Below are positions 25,091-33,785 of a DNA stretch of 64,000 nt, piece after piece. Position 1 is the first letter of the stretch, and each line of letters opens with the position of its first letter. Source of the DNA: Paenibacillus brasilensis (GTDB taxonomy: Bacteria > Bacillota > Bacilli > Paenibacillales > Paenibacillaceae); the NCBI RefSeq assembly GCF_009363115.1, contig NZ_CP045298.1, positions 2,685,001 to 2,749,000 on the forward strand, read 5' to 3'. The notes beneath the pieces are model-generated. The model did no database searches and was not told the DNA's origin. It was given only the letters and a program-made list of their open reading frames with translations. Made by a program: the position numbers and the translations under genes.

Positions 25091-25109
25091 AACAGGAGGG
25101 GGAAATATG

Positions 25110-25221
25110 ACTTGCGCACAGAAATTGAAGCGCTTTCTGAAGTTCCGCTCGCATTTGAGCCAGGAACACGATGGCTTTACGAATATGGACATGATCTTGT
25201 TGCGTGTCTTATTGACAATAG
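25110..25221 (+). pseudogene. Internal fragment of a beta-lactamase-like serine hydrolase
   Basis: One frame reads LRTEIEALSEVPLAFEPG then TRWLYEYGHDLVACLIDN, the stretch of class-C beta-lactamase/esterase-like serine hydrolases before the domain that begins SGKS. It has no N-terminal half. It ends exactly where homology to the rRNA 23S-5S spacer begins (AGTTTCGGATCCAG at 25222). The matching downstream piece appears at about 42108. AGGAGGGGG and ATG at 25108 sit in a different frame. Confidence 0.6.
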
Positions 25222-25358
25222 AGTTTCGGATCCAGTTTTCAGGGTGTGACGCCTTGAAGGTATGTACGAGTTGCATACGGCAAGCGCATGGCTATTCATT
25301 CACACGATATGTGATGAACCGAATAACCATACGGTAGAATTTACGGGGCAAATTCATG
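25222..25358 (+). repeat. Relic of the 23S-5S intergenic spacer
   Basis: AGTTTCGGATCCAGTTTTCA followed by a near copy of the GGGTGTAACACC-type stretch and CTTGAAGGTATGTA repeats the region just after both 23S genes (2677 and 14133 onward). It then diverges, and returns to the common AAATTCATG just before the 5S gene. No 23S or 16S body is present. Confidence 0.8.
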
Positions 25359-25475
25359 TTTGGTGGCGATAGCGGAGGGGTTCCACACGTACCCATCCCG
25401 AACACGACCGTTAAGCCCTCCAGCGCCGATGGTACTTGGACCGCAGGGTCATGGGAGAGTAGGACGTTGCCAAGC
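25359..25475 (+). rRNA. rrf: 5S ribosomal RNA, orphan copy
   Basis: 117-nt 5S gene not attached to a 16S/23S operon. It is nearly identical to the 5S at 14220; the one difference I see is A for C in GGGTCATGGG. Upstream is only a piece of 23S-5S spacer and a broken hydrolase gene. Whether it has a promoter is unclear, but a terminator follows at once. Confidence 0.9.
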
Positions 25476-25480
25476 ACGAC

Positions 25481-25515
25481 AAAAAGAGCACAGCCTAAAG
25501 ACTGTGTTCTTTTTG
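25481..25515 (+). terminator. Intrinsic terminator after the orphan 5S
   Basis: AAAAAGAGCACAG pairs with CTGTGTTCTTTTT around CCTAAAGA; the hairpin ends in a T-run 5 bases after the 5S gene. It resembles but is not identical to the rrn terminator at 14341. Confidence 0.85.
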
Positions 25516-25823
25516 TGTTTCATAAAGTACTTTTTATAGAAGAGAAATAAAGTATTTTTATTCTATAACGAACGCTTTATCGTCTCACTTGATTGAAACA
25601 TTCACCCAGAAGCCATTACGCTGATCTAGGTATTACAACACGCTAATCAGCGCTAAGATTGGCTTGAAGATTGATTTTTCAAGGGTTAATCTTATTCCTC
25701 AAATGCATATATGGTGTTGGAAGCTCCGCCAACCCTTGTCCAGGAGGTCCCGAATCCGTCGTATCAATAGACGGCGCCTTTGTCTGGGGTCAAGCCGTAC
25801 ACCGTATCTAGTTACTGGACCAC

Positions 25824-25975
25824 TATCCGGATCGCTTAGACCATAGCAATTTGACAAAACTGCCTTCGCCAAGCTCGTCGAGCTAAGCCGGTTCGATATC
25901 CTGATCACCGACCGTCAACCGTCAGATGCCTGGCTGAAGCTGCTGGCCGGGAATAATGTTGAAGAGGTATACTAA
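25824..25975 (+). pseudogene. C-terminal relic of a DeoR-like regulator
   Basis: Reads YPDRLDHSN, then after a one-base shift near 25850 FDKTAFAKLVELSRFDILIT and DRQPSDAWLKLLAGNNVEEV before TAA. The ADHSxFGKTAF...LITD pattern is that of the DeoR/GlpR-family C-terminal domain. The HTH part is not recognisable upstream. A strong terminator follows. Confidence 0.45.
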
Positions 25976-26003
25976 GGTCATTTAAGCTCCTAGTATGGAC
26001 AGC

Positions 26004-26053
26004 AAAAGGCAAACCCTCTTTTCCCGAATCCGGGAGAAGAGGGTTTGCCTTTT
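26004..26053. terminator. Strong inverted repeat, probable bidirectional terminator
   Basis: AAAAGGCAAACCCTCTT pairs with AAGAGGGTTTGCCTTTT, with inner CCCG/CGGG pairs. Runs of A and T on the two sides would allow termination in both directions. It lies just after the DeoR-like relic. Confidence 0.8.
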
Positions 26054-26177
26054 GAGTTGTACACTTTGTCAGGTCAGAGAGTCTCTTCCTGCATGAATTA
26101 GTGTTCAATTCTCCTGTATGATAAACTTGCAAGAAGTTATCTGCTATTTATCTATTTTAAGGGAGCGGAAAAATGAT

Positions 26178-27233
26178 ATGGGCAAAAAGAAAAAAACATT
26201 ACCCGCCAATTTTGACGAGCTGGTTAAAACGAATGATATATCTGCCTTAAAAGAGGTGTTTGAGCTATGCGAATGGGATGCCCGAGGGGGTTATAGCAAA
26301 GGTACCGCCCTCAGCTTCCGGCAAATACCGGATGAAATGGTTCGCTGGCTTGTGGAGCAGGGGGCTGACATCAACGCTGCCGACAACTATAAGCGCACCC
26401 CTATTCATGCCCAGGCTGCAACCTGGTCCGGAAATGTCTCCTTACTCCTTGAGCTAGGCGCGGATCTGGAAGCCCTTGATTACCAGAATGAGACACCGCT
26501 GCACTCAGCAGCAGCTTCTTACCGGACCAAAGCAGTGCGGGATCTGGTGATCCGCGGTGCAAATGTCCATGCAGAAAATAAGCAGAAAAACACACCTCTC
26601 GCCAGAGGATTATTACAATGCCGGAATATTGATATAGTCCACATGGCAGAAATCTCGGGAATTATGCTGGATGCCGGAGCAGCAATCACGCCGGGGATGA
26701 AGGAATCCGTGCGGCGAATTGGTAAGGATTTTGAATTCGCCAGAACAAATTACAATAAAGATCAGCTGCAGGAAACTGAAAATGCTCTCCTGGAGCTATA
26801 CCGGAAATTTGATGTCGAGCCTATAGTGAAACTGGAGAAACATGATGGAATCTCTCCCATCAAGGTAACGGCAGCCTCATGGCCCGCACAGCACCAGGAG
26901 CTATGGGATGTTCTCGTTCCTGCTTCAGGACACGCGAAAACGGTGCAGGGAGAGGTTATCCGCATTACAGGGCGGGTGTCTCATGAAATACTTAATAATG
27001 GCGGGGGAAATTGGGATGCCAATTACCGTAAAATGCTGGATGCACTGATCCTTCATTTTAGCACAGGGACGCCCTTAGCACCCGTTCTTCTTCACGAGGC
27101 AGCTGCACTCTCCAACCGGTTCCGCAACATCGCTGGCAATGAACAACCTGCCAGATTAAGCGAACTGGCGGTGCAATGGGTACTTGCCAATCCTCACCCC
27201 ATTTCCATGACACAACCCGATTATTCCCGTTAA
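26178..27233 (+). CDS. Ankyrin-repeat protein with unknown C-terminal domain
   Basis: 351-residue cytosolic protein. Residues about 15-175 hold four to five ankyrin-type repeats (for example GADINAADNYKRTPIHAQAA and GADLEALDYQNETPLHSAAA). The remaining 175 residues are not recognised; they contain VQGEVIRITGRVSHEILNNG. The start at MGKKKK (26178) is chosen because GGGAGCGG lies about 11 bases upstream; the frame is open to 26118. It stands alone between terminators in the accessory block. Ankyrin repeats bind proteins; no specific partner can be named. Confidence 0.75.
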   Translation: MGKKKKTLPANFDELVKTNDISALKEVFELCEWDARGGYSKGTALSFRQIPDEMVRWLVEQGADINAADNYKRTPIHAQAATWSGNVSLLLELGADLEALDYQNETPLHSAAASYRTKAVRDLVIRGANVHAENKQKNTPLARGLLQCRNIDIVHMAEISGIMLDAGAAITPGMKESVRRIGKDFEFARTNYNKDQLQETENALLELYRKFDVEPIVKLEKHDGISPIKVTAASWPAQHQELWDVLVPASGHAKTVQGEVIRITGRVSHEILNNGGGNWDANYRKMLDALILHFSTGTPLAPVLLHEAAALSNRFRNIAGNEQPARLSELAVQWVLANPHPISMTQPDYSR

Positions 27234-27430
27234 ATCTTCTATGTATATTTTTGTATTTTGTCATTTGTGTTAAGCATATGCATATAAAAAAGCCGATTAT
27301 AGTTGGAATAAATTCCTTCTACATTCGGCTACAAGCAATAAAAAAAAGTCCCTTTTGAATATGCCTGAATAAGGATATGCAAAAATAGAACTTTAACTTT
27401 AAATTTGCATTAGATATTTAAATCTACGAA

Positions 27431-27971
27431 ATGACTAACATCTCTTTCCTTTTTCAGCCGTACTTCAATAACGGTGAATGGGCTAGGGTAATGAGTATTA
27501 GCAAAAATGGATCCGCCCGAGCAAAAATTATGTTGAAGACAAGCTCGAGTGAGTTGACGCTTGAAGAAGTTCTAGAATTAGGATGGAAACCAACATATTT
27601 AATAGAAGAAAAAAACAGGTCACGGCATATGGATATCCCAATTTGTCTTCCCTATACCTAGAAGCTTAGATTCGGTAATTTACCAGGTTATAGATGAATT
27701 ATTTAAGGCTGCAGGACCTTATAACATTCGTGTTAAAACTGGTGAGATGTTAGAGGTTGAGATTAAAAAGACGACATTAGTTGGTATAACAGAGACTACA
27801 GAACCGGACTTAGTTAATAGATTGAAGACATTCGTTCATTCCGGTGAGATTGTCCTAGTCTATAATGGTACGGTTATTGATCCAGGTTATTCGTCCATTC
27901 TCATGTATCTTCCTCATCAAACTAAGAAGGGATTGTTGTCGGAAGCTGAAAGTAAAGGGATAACTACATGA
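27431..27971 (+). pseudogene. Unrecognised gene, probably frameshifted at a poly-A run
   Basis: Two frames appear to form one product of about 180 residues. The first runs from ATG 27431 (NISFLFQPYFNNGEWARVMS to PTYLIEEK) and stops at 27661. A second frame is open from 27606 onward (TGHGIWISQFVFPIPRS, DSVIYQVIDELFKAAG) to TGA at 27971. They overlap at an A7 run near 27609, a typical slip site. No ribosome-binding site is evident. No family recognised; two separate small genes remain possible. Confidence 0.4.
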
Positions 27972-28078
27972 TTACTTAACGGAATTTTTTAATAATAAAT
28001 TTGGATTGAAATAATCTAATTTTAGTTATATGAAGGGATAAAAAATTGTATTTTTTAAAGCTCTCTTATACGAAAATA

Positions 28079-28330
28079 AGATTGACACCTCTTTACCATG
28101 CTCGATTCTTGTTATTATTGGTTTGGATAGGCATTAATGCAATCATATTTGGCATTATAGAGTTTGTTAGCTTTATAGATGATGTTACCAATTGCTAACT
28201 AACAATTTCTAATAAGCACCGATGGGTTTCATCTGACTACTGGTTGGGCGCAGGGGGAATAGCATTGGCAATATTTTAAGGTTTATTGACCAAATTGGTA
28301 ACAAAAAAAGTGATAACTCCAATATATCTT
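28079..28330 (+). pseudogene. Relic of a small membrane protein
   Basis: Hydrophobic open stretches (FLLLLVWIGINAIIFGIIEF to a stop near 28197, then SDYWLGAGGIALAIF, stop, GLLTKLVTKK) suggest a two- to three-helix membrane protein broken by stop codons. A terminator follows. Unrecognised and speculative. Confidence 0.25.
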
Positions 28331-28360
28331 AAGACCTGCTAAAAGTTAGCAGGCCTTTTT
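28331..28360 (+). terminator. Intrinsic terminator
   Basis: GACCTGCTAA pairs with TTAGCAGGCC around AAG, followed by six T. It would end rightward transcription about 135 bases before the CRISPR array. Confidence 0.75.
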
Positions 28361-28494
28361 TACTGAGCCTTAACTTCATGTCACGTAAGGCTTTTTGGAA
28401 TTTTTTTGGTAATTTTTCCAATATCGTCTCCAGGAATTCCATCCTGATTGGATAAGGTATTTCCCGTGATCCTTCCTGTAAGCACGATTGAATT

Positions 28495-29536
28495 ATTTCA
28501 ATCCACGCACCCACATGGAGTGCGACTTAAATCATCGTTCCAGCCCATTGCAGCTTTCTGATTTCAATCCACGCACCCACATGGAGTGCGACACAGAAAT
28601 ACTCCAGCATAAACGATATGTTATCGGTATTTCAATCCACGCACCCACATGGAGTGCGACGTACAGGACTCACGTTGACACCGCGTAGCCGGCGTAAATT
28701 TCAATCCACGCACCCACATGGAGTGCGACTTCTTTTCGATACTCCCCACACCCTCAAAGCCGTTAATTTCAATCCACGCACCCACATGGAGTGCGACTTA
28801 CCAACGGCAACACAGTATCATGCGGCTGTAAACATTTCAATCCACGCACCCACATGGAGTGCGACTCTCTAAGTTGATCTTTGCAACTACGTCCTTACGT
28901 GCAATTTCAATCCACGCACCCACATGGAGTGCGACACCGTTAAGCTGTTTAATCCAAGGTACAATACCAATTTCAATCCACGCACCCACATGGAGTGCGA
29001 CTTGAAGAGTTTAAGGGAGTAAAGGCGTGGCTTGATAATTTCAATCCACGCACCCACATGGAGTGCGACACTGGTTCAGTCTTGGGAACTGGAGCCTGAG
29101 GAGATTTCAATCCACGCACCCACATGGAGTGCGACCCATCCGGGTCAAGAGGACCGCCATCATCCATTCTAATATTTCAATCCACGCACCCACATGGAGT
29201 GCGACCGGTCCAGCGCGTGCCGGCGAGTTTGACGTCCTCATTTCAATCCACGCACCCACATGGAGTGCGACGGCGCAAGCAAGGGGTGGTTCGAAATCAA
29301 CGAAAAATTTCAATCCACGCACCCACATGGAGTGCGACGTGTTACTTTGAAGGGATTTGTTTACATCTTCACATTTCAATCCACGCACCCACATGGAGTG
29401 CGACCATCGTCCGTCATGCCAACCCTTTGCGGTATCCAATTTCAATCCACGCACCCACATGGAGTGCGACGGGCTTGTGATTCGGTCCGGCGGCTCGCTG
29501 GATGATTTCAATCCACGCACCCACATGGAGTGCGAC
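28495..29536 (-). CRISPR. Type I-C CRISPR array, 16 repeats and 15 spacers
   Basis: Sixteen identical 32-base repeats start at 28495, 28561, 28629, 28698, 28766, 28834, 28904, 28970, 29038, 29104, 29174, 29240, 29307, 29373, 29439 and 29505. On the plus strand each begins ATTTCAATCCACGC and ends GGAGTGCGAC; on the minus strand the repeat begins GTCGCACTCC and ends GTGGATTGAAAT, the type I-C signature. All 15 spacers are different and measure 34 to 38 bases. The leader and a degraded cas2 lie on the right, so crRNA is transcribed leftward and the newest spacer is next to 29505. No intact cas gene is in the window. Confidence 0.97.
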
Positions 29537-29720
29537 AGCGAAAATACAGTAATTCATACCCTAATGATATCAATTTCTCACATTGTCGCAAAAACTGATG
29601 CTAAAAAGGCTTGGATCAACCATTGACTTTTACTGAAGATAACTGATTCGGTTGCTTTTCGACAAATTTCGAGGTGCGAAGGACCCGGGGTTTTTATGTG
29701 AGCTTCACATTCGCACCATA
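29537..29720 (-). promoter_or_regulatory. CRISPR leader
   Basis: About 180 bases between the first-transcribed repeat and the cas2 relic. It contains the complementary pair GGTGCGAA (29673-29680) and TTCGCACC (29710-29717) around a GGACCCGGGG stretch, characteristic of type I-C leaders. The 30 bases next to the array are spacer-like and are followed by ATATCAATTTCTCAC, which vaguely resembles a decayed repeat. Confidence 0.65.
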
Positions 29721-29890
29721 TAAACTCAGTGCACTTTCCAGATCGTAAGTTTCCTTATCCCCTATATGCTCTACTTTCTTTTTGTAGTTATCTCCTAAGT
29801 TGTAAAAGCGCAAGTTGTCTTCTTTTTGGTCTATCAACTACTCGAGTTTATACTTTAAACTTCGAAATGGGGTCAAATCCTAAACACATT
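29694..29890 (-). pseudogene. cas2: cas2 (type I-C), degraded
   Basis: The minus strand reads DLTPFRSLKYKLE, stop, LIDQKEDNLRFYNLGDNY and KKKVEHIGDKETYDLES to TAA at 29694-29696. The LRFYxLGxNYKxxVEHIG block is the conserved C-terminal half of type I-C Cas2, the structural subunit of the spacer-integration complex. Two in-frame TAG codons (29838-29840 and 29880-29882) and loss of the N-terminal half make it inactive. No cas1, cas4, cas3, cas5, cas7 or cas8c follows. Confidence 0.75.
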
Positions 29891-30574
29891 AATATAGGGA
29901 TAAATAATCCTATCCTGTTTCATTGTACCATGCCTTCAATACGATTTTCCTCATATCATCCATTTTTCATCATGACAGCTACATTTTCTTTACTGCTTTG
30001 CCTGTTGAGGATGTAGCAGGCTGCAGCAGAGGTAGGATCTGTTGTTCCTGCTGAGACAGAGTCCGCATCTGCACCGACAGAAGCTGTTTAAACGCCTGTA
30101 ACTACGGAATAAGGAAATACGGCTACAGTTACAAAGTAAGCAGTGCCCTACTGGCTTGATGCTGGCGGGGTGTTTTTTGTTTTGACCTCCAGGAATGAGC
30201 AGGAGATTGTTCGGGATTTGGATTTTATAATGTATTACAAAAGCCCTCCACTAAAGGAGGGCTTCTGCATATTTACGCAGAGCATGGCAACTCATATTAA
30301 CTGTCATTACGACAAAAAACGGAAAAGTCTACGATTTTCCATACCTTTTTCAAGTTCATGTTACCTCCTTGACATTATCGAGATGGCACATATAGGTTGT
30401 TGAGTGCCCATAAGTTTACCAAGAAAAAGAGGACAGGGACCGCTATTATAATGCCAATGATGATAAAGATAATTTTCTTTTTCATTTTTAGTTGAATACC
30501 CAATTATCCAATTGACCTTGGACGTTACCATAGACTATAAACGAGTTTGTAGCTATTTGCTTTTTGCAACCGCC
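29891..30574. other. Decayed region between cas2 relic and IS5 relic
   Basis: No intact gene seen. Plus-strand 30005-30140 reads as an Ala/Thr-rich tail broken by stops (AAAEVGSVVPAETESASAPT), perhaps the end of a secreted or penicillin-binding protein. The expected position of cas1 and cas4 is empty. Confidence 0.4.
30239..30263 (-). terminator. Hairpin, possible leftward terminator
   Basis: AAGCCCTCC pairs with GGAGGGCTT around ACTAAA. On the minus strand it is followed by a short T-rich stretch. Confidence 0.4.
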
Positions 30575-30775
30575 AGAAAAACAATAGACGGAAGACCAAG
30601 GACCATACGTACTCGGTAAATCTCGCCATGGCGCTCCCGTTCGAGCAACCTATACCACGGCATTCAGCATCTGACGCCGATCTTTGGGCGGACGTCCTCC
30701 TTGTTTTTTTCGAGCCGGGGGCAGCAGGGGTTCAAGGATATTCCATTCTTCATTCGTTAACTCATATCTTCATCT
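30575..30775 (-). pseudogene. IS5-family transposase relic, N-terminal part
   Basis: The minus strand reads YELTNEEWNILEPLLPPARK, then GRPPKDRRQMLNAVV, a TAG where relatives have Trp, and VARTGAPWRDLPSTYGPW. This is the N-terminal helix-turn-helix region of IS5/IS427-group transposases; the DDE catalytic part is missing. It is a dead insertion-sequence fragment beside the CRISPR/cas relic. Confidence 0.7.
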
Positions 30776-31151
30776 CATATTCCTTATTTTACTAGATTTC
30801 TATGAGTTGTACAGTTTGCGTACAGGCCCTAGGTGGGCTCTCAACATCCGCGGCATCTTTCTACGGTCAACCGCCGCGGCAACCTCTGACACGCCCTACG
30901 AAAATATCGACGTACATACACAAATTTCACTAGAGCGATGGGCATAGGTTTTGCTGAAATACAATATAAGGTGTGTTCTTTGTACAATAAAGTTGTGTTC
31001 TAATGTCTAACAGATTATTAATCCTGATGTCTTCGGACTGTCCAATTAAGTGTAGCCTAAAAAAATTCGAAGAAAATCTCCGAGCATGATACAAAAAAGG
31101 AAGAAGGTTCGTCTTCCTAATAGCTGCAGCTTAAAAGGAGGCAATTACAAA
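30776..31151. other. Gene-free region before the ECF sigma operon
   Basis: No gene recognised. TGAGTTGTACAGTTTGCG at 30803 may be a terminal sequence of the IS5 relic; a near match is at 26053. The promoter of the ECF operon should lie near the right end, but no clear boxes were found. Confidence 0.4.
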
Positions 31152-31670
31152 ATGAGTATTCCGGAATCCTCACCATTCCGTAACATATTTTATGAGTATT
31201 ATCCAACCGTACGCAGAAAACTGGCTGCGCTTGTGCGAGATGAAGCAGCAGCCGACGATCTGGCGCAGGAAGTATTTCTGAGGCTGTACAGAAATCCGCC
31301 CGATAACCCGGCAACCCTGGGAGCATGGCTACACCGGGTACTGACAAGAATCGGATACGATTATTTAGAGAAGAGAGCAAGAGACAGAAAGCTGCAGAAT
31401 AAGCAGGAGATGATGTATAAAGGGGAAGCCGCTTCTGAATCCGGCGAAGAGACGCTGATGCGTCGATTGGATCAGGAAGAGGTTCAGGCTTGGCTGGACA
31501 GACTGCCCGAACGAGACCGCCAGGCGCTACTTCTGCGCTACTCCGGCTACAGCTATGCGGAGATCGCGGAAGAGCTTAATGTCAGGCCGCCGCTAATAGG
31601 TAGCCTGCTGCAAAGAGCGACACGCAAGCTGCAGGCCACAGCCAGCAAGGCTATGGCACGGCAGGACTAA
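31152..31670 (+). CDS. ECF-family RNA polymerase sigma factor
   Basis: 172-residue sigma-70 family protein of the extracytoplasmic-function group. Region 2 (VRRKLAALVRDEAAADDLAQ; EVFLRLYRNP) and region 4 (LPERDRQALLLRYSGYSYAE; IAEELNV) are both complete. The ATG at 31152 follows AAAAGGAGG. The next gene is a membrane anti-sigma factor, then a two-gene ABC exporter, with short gaps or overlaps. The unit resembles envelope-stress or antibiotic-response operons; the inducing signal is not visible. Confidence 0.92.
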   Translation: MSIPESSPFRNIFYEYYPTVRRKLAALVRDEAAADDLAQEVFLRLYRNPPDNPATLGAWLHRVLTRIGYDYLEKRARDRKLQNKQEMMYKGEAASESGEETLMRRLDQEEVQAWLDRLPERDRQALLLRYSGYSYAEIAEELNVRPPLIGSLLQRATRKLQATASKAMARQD

Positions 31671-31698
31671 CCAAACATTCGGAAAGGGTTGAAACGAT

Positions 31699-32805
31699 AT
31701 GACTACCAAACCGCAGCATACAGAAGCGGACAAAAGTACACACGAAGCCTGGGAGAGGCTGCAACAAAAACTGGCCACGGAGCTGGTAAACGCCAAATGG
31801 GAGACCTGGGACGTAAATAACAAAGAGGACGGTCTGAAGCTTGCCGATACCCTTACGCCGCCAGCGGACTTAGCCGCAATTCAGGATTCGGCATCCAGTT
31901 TGAAAGTTGAAGCTCCGGCTCCGGTTGCTTCATTCCGCCGGCAGGCAGGCAAAGGCCGGAAGTGGGCCACAGCGGCAGCGGCAGCCGTTATCTTCGGCGT
32001 CGTACTTGCAACCCCTGTGGGAAATAACGCGCTGGCGGCGATTTTAAACCAATTCCGGGTGCAGGATATCGCTACAGTTGACGAAAGCACGCTCGAAGAT
32101 ATGTTTAATCAGCTAGTTCCGGGAAAATCGGCCGACATAGAAAACACCTTTGGCCAGTTTACATCGGAAAGCGGAAACGTACGGGGGGAATTTACGCGTG
32201 AACAGGCAGCCTCCAAGCTCGGATATCAGCTTCTTCCAGTAAATGTGGCCGGAACGAAGGAAAGTGTGTACGTTACTCCTTCGCAAAAAATTACAATGAT
32301 GCTGAATGTGGATGAGCTCAATAAAGCTATGCAGCGTGTAGGGGCAACGAAGCTGCTGCCGGAGTCGATGGACGATAAAGAAATAGCGTTTAGTACACAT
32401 GAAGGTGTAAATTACGATTTAGGTACCGATCAGGACCACTGGGCAACTCTGACACAGATGCAGGCTCCTGAAATTACGGTGGATCCGTCCGTTGATACAG
32501 AGGAAGCGGTGGATGCCGTTCTTCAGCTTCCGATTCTGCCTTCCAATCTGAAAGAGCAGGTAAAGCGCAGCCGCATTCTAGCAGGTTCCATTCCTATGCC
32601 ATATGTGGTTAATAAAAGCGCTGAAACTTCTGAGATTACCGTTGAAGGAACCAAGGTTCTGGTTACAAACATGAAGTACAGCTCAATGACGAATCGTACC
32701 GCTATCTGGATCAAAGACGGACAGTTCTTTTCCTTTGAAGGTGGGAGCGCCTATGAGTCAGAGGCTGATTTCATGCACAAGCTTAAGGAGCTGATTGAGG
32801 CATGA
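31699..32805 (+). CDS. Membrane-anchored anti-sigma factor
   Basis: 368 residues. A cytoplasmic N-terminus of about 95 residues, presumed to bind the sigma factor, leads to one membrane helix (WATAAAAAVIFGVVLATPVG) and an extracellular domain of about 240 residues ending in a DUF4367-like unit (MKYSSMTNRTAIWIKDGQFF). No zinc HXXXCXXC motif is seen. It overlaps the ABC ATPase gene by 4 bases. Role inferred from position directly after the ECF sigma gene. Confidence 0.8.
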   Translation: MTTKPQHTEADKSTHEAWERLQQKLATELVNAKWETWDVNNKEDGLKLADTLTPPADLAAIQDSASSLKVEAPAPVASFRRQAGKGRKWATAAAAAVIFGVVLATPVGNNALAAILNQFRVQDIATVDESTLEDMFNQLVPGKSADIENTFGQFTSESGNVRGEFTREQAASKLGYQLLPVNVAGTKESVYVTPSQKITMMLNVDELNKAMQRVGATKLLPESMDDKEIAFSTHEGVNYDLGTDQDHWATLTQMQAPEITVDPSVDTEEAVDAVLQLPILPSNLKEQVKRSRILAGSIPMPYVVNKSAETSEITVEGTKVLVTNMKYSSMTNRTAIWIKDGQFFSFEGGSAYESEADFMHKLKELIEA

Positions 32806-33785
32806 GTAAGTCGGCGATCGACGCTAAAGGATTAACCAAGGAATACAGCAACGGGCGCGGCTGCCGTAACGTGACCATCACCGTAGGAAAAGGGGAAGCC
32901 GTTGGCTTCCTCGGCCCCAATGGAGCCGGGAAAAGTACGTTTGTGAAAATGCTGGTCGGACTCATCCATCCGACGGCCGGAGAAGCGACCCTGATGAGTG
33001 CACCCATCGGTACGCTCGAAGCGAAACGGCAAATCGGGTATCTCCCGGAGCTATACCGGTATCAGGAGTGGCTTACGGGTGATGAGGTCGTCCGGTTGCA
33101 TGGGCGATTATGCGGTTTGGACAAGCAGGTGATCGACAAAAGAGTTCCTGAGCTACTGCACATGGTAGGTGTGGGACAGCGGGGGAAGGACCGTGTTAAG
33201 CATTATTCCAAAGGCATGCAGCAGCGGCTCGGACTGGCTTGCGCGCTGGTGAATGATCCAGCCGTGATTTTTCTTGACGAGCCTTCTTCCGCCATGGATC
33301 CGGTTGGACGAATGCATGTACGTAATATACTTGAGGAACTGAAGCAGCAGGGGAAAACGATTTTCTTAAACTCTCATCTGCTTGAGGATGTGGAAGTATT
33401 ATGCGACAGAATGGCACTCTTGAATAACGGACAGGTTCTCCGCCATGGGCGGGTAGTTGAAGTGCTTCAGAAGCGAGTCTGCTGGCGTTTTAAAGTCGGC
33501 GGATTTTCGCCTTTTTTGCTGTCCTGGCTTATGGATACGACAGGGCTCAGTTTTGGGGTAATAACAGATGGAAAAGCCGAAGGCGGATTTACAGGAGAGA
33601 CGGGCATAGATGATACCGTCTGGCTTGAAGCGGAGCTGGAGAGCGAAGAACAGGTAGGCTGGATCAATACGCTGTTGATCGGACAGGGGATGACGTTATA
33701 TGAAGTCACTAAAGTTCGAGAACGGCTTGAAGAGTGGTTCATGGAGGCTGTTGCAGGGCTGAATCATAGGGGGGAACAGGAATGA
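32802..33785 (+). CDS. ABC transporter ATP-binding protein
   Basis: 327-residue ATPase with Walker A (GPNGAGKST), signature (YSKGMQQRLGLACALVNDP), Walker B (VIFLDEP) and switch His (LNSHLL). A C-terminal extension of about 100 residues follows the nucleotide-binding domain, as in multidrug/antibiotic ABC-2 type exporters. Overlaps of 4 bases on both sides tie it to the anti-sigma and permease genes. Confidence 0.92.
   Translation: MSKSAIDAKGLTKEYSNGRGCRNVTITVGKGEAVGFLGPNGAGKSTFVKMLVGLIHPTAGEATLMSAPIGTLEAKRQIGYLPELYRYQEWLTGDEVVRLHGRLCGLDKQVIDKRVPELLHMVGVGQRGKDRVKHYSKGMQQRLGLACALVNDPAVIFLDEPSSAMDPVGRMHVRNILEELKQQGKTIFLNSHLLEDVEVLCDRMALLNNGQVLRHGRVVEVLQKRVCWRFKVGGFSPFLLSWLMDTTGLSFGVITDGKAEGGFTGETGIDDTVWLEAELESEEQVGWINTLLIGQGMTLYEVTKVRERLEEWFMEAVAGLNHRGEQE

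Noticed and set aside
28329..28514. Minus-strand ORF of 61 codons left of the CRISPR array
   Set aside because: It starts inside the first repeat and covers a terminator; other frames look equally coding-like, so I could not support a gene.
28973..29526. Repetitive ORFs with HSMWVRGLK or FNPRTHMECD motifs
   Set aside because: They are translations of CRISPR repeats and spacers, not proteins.
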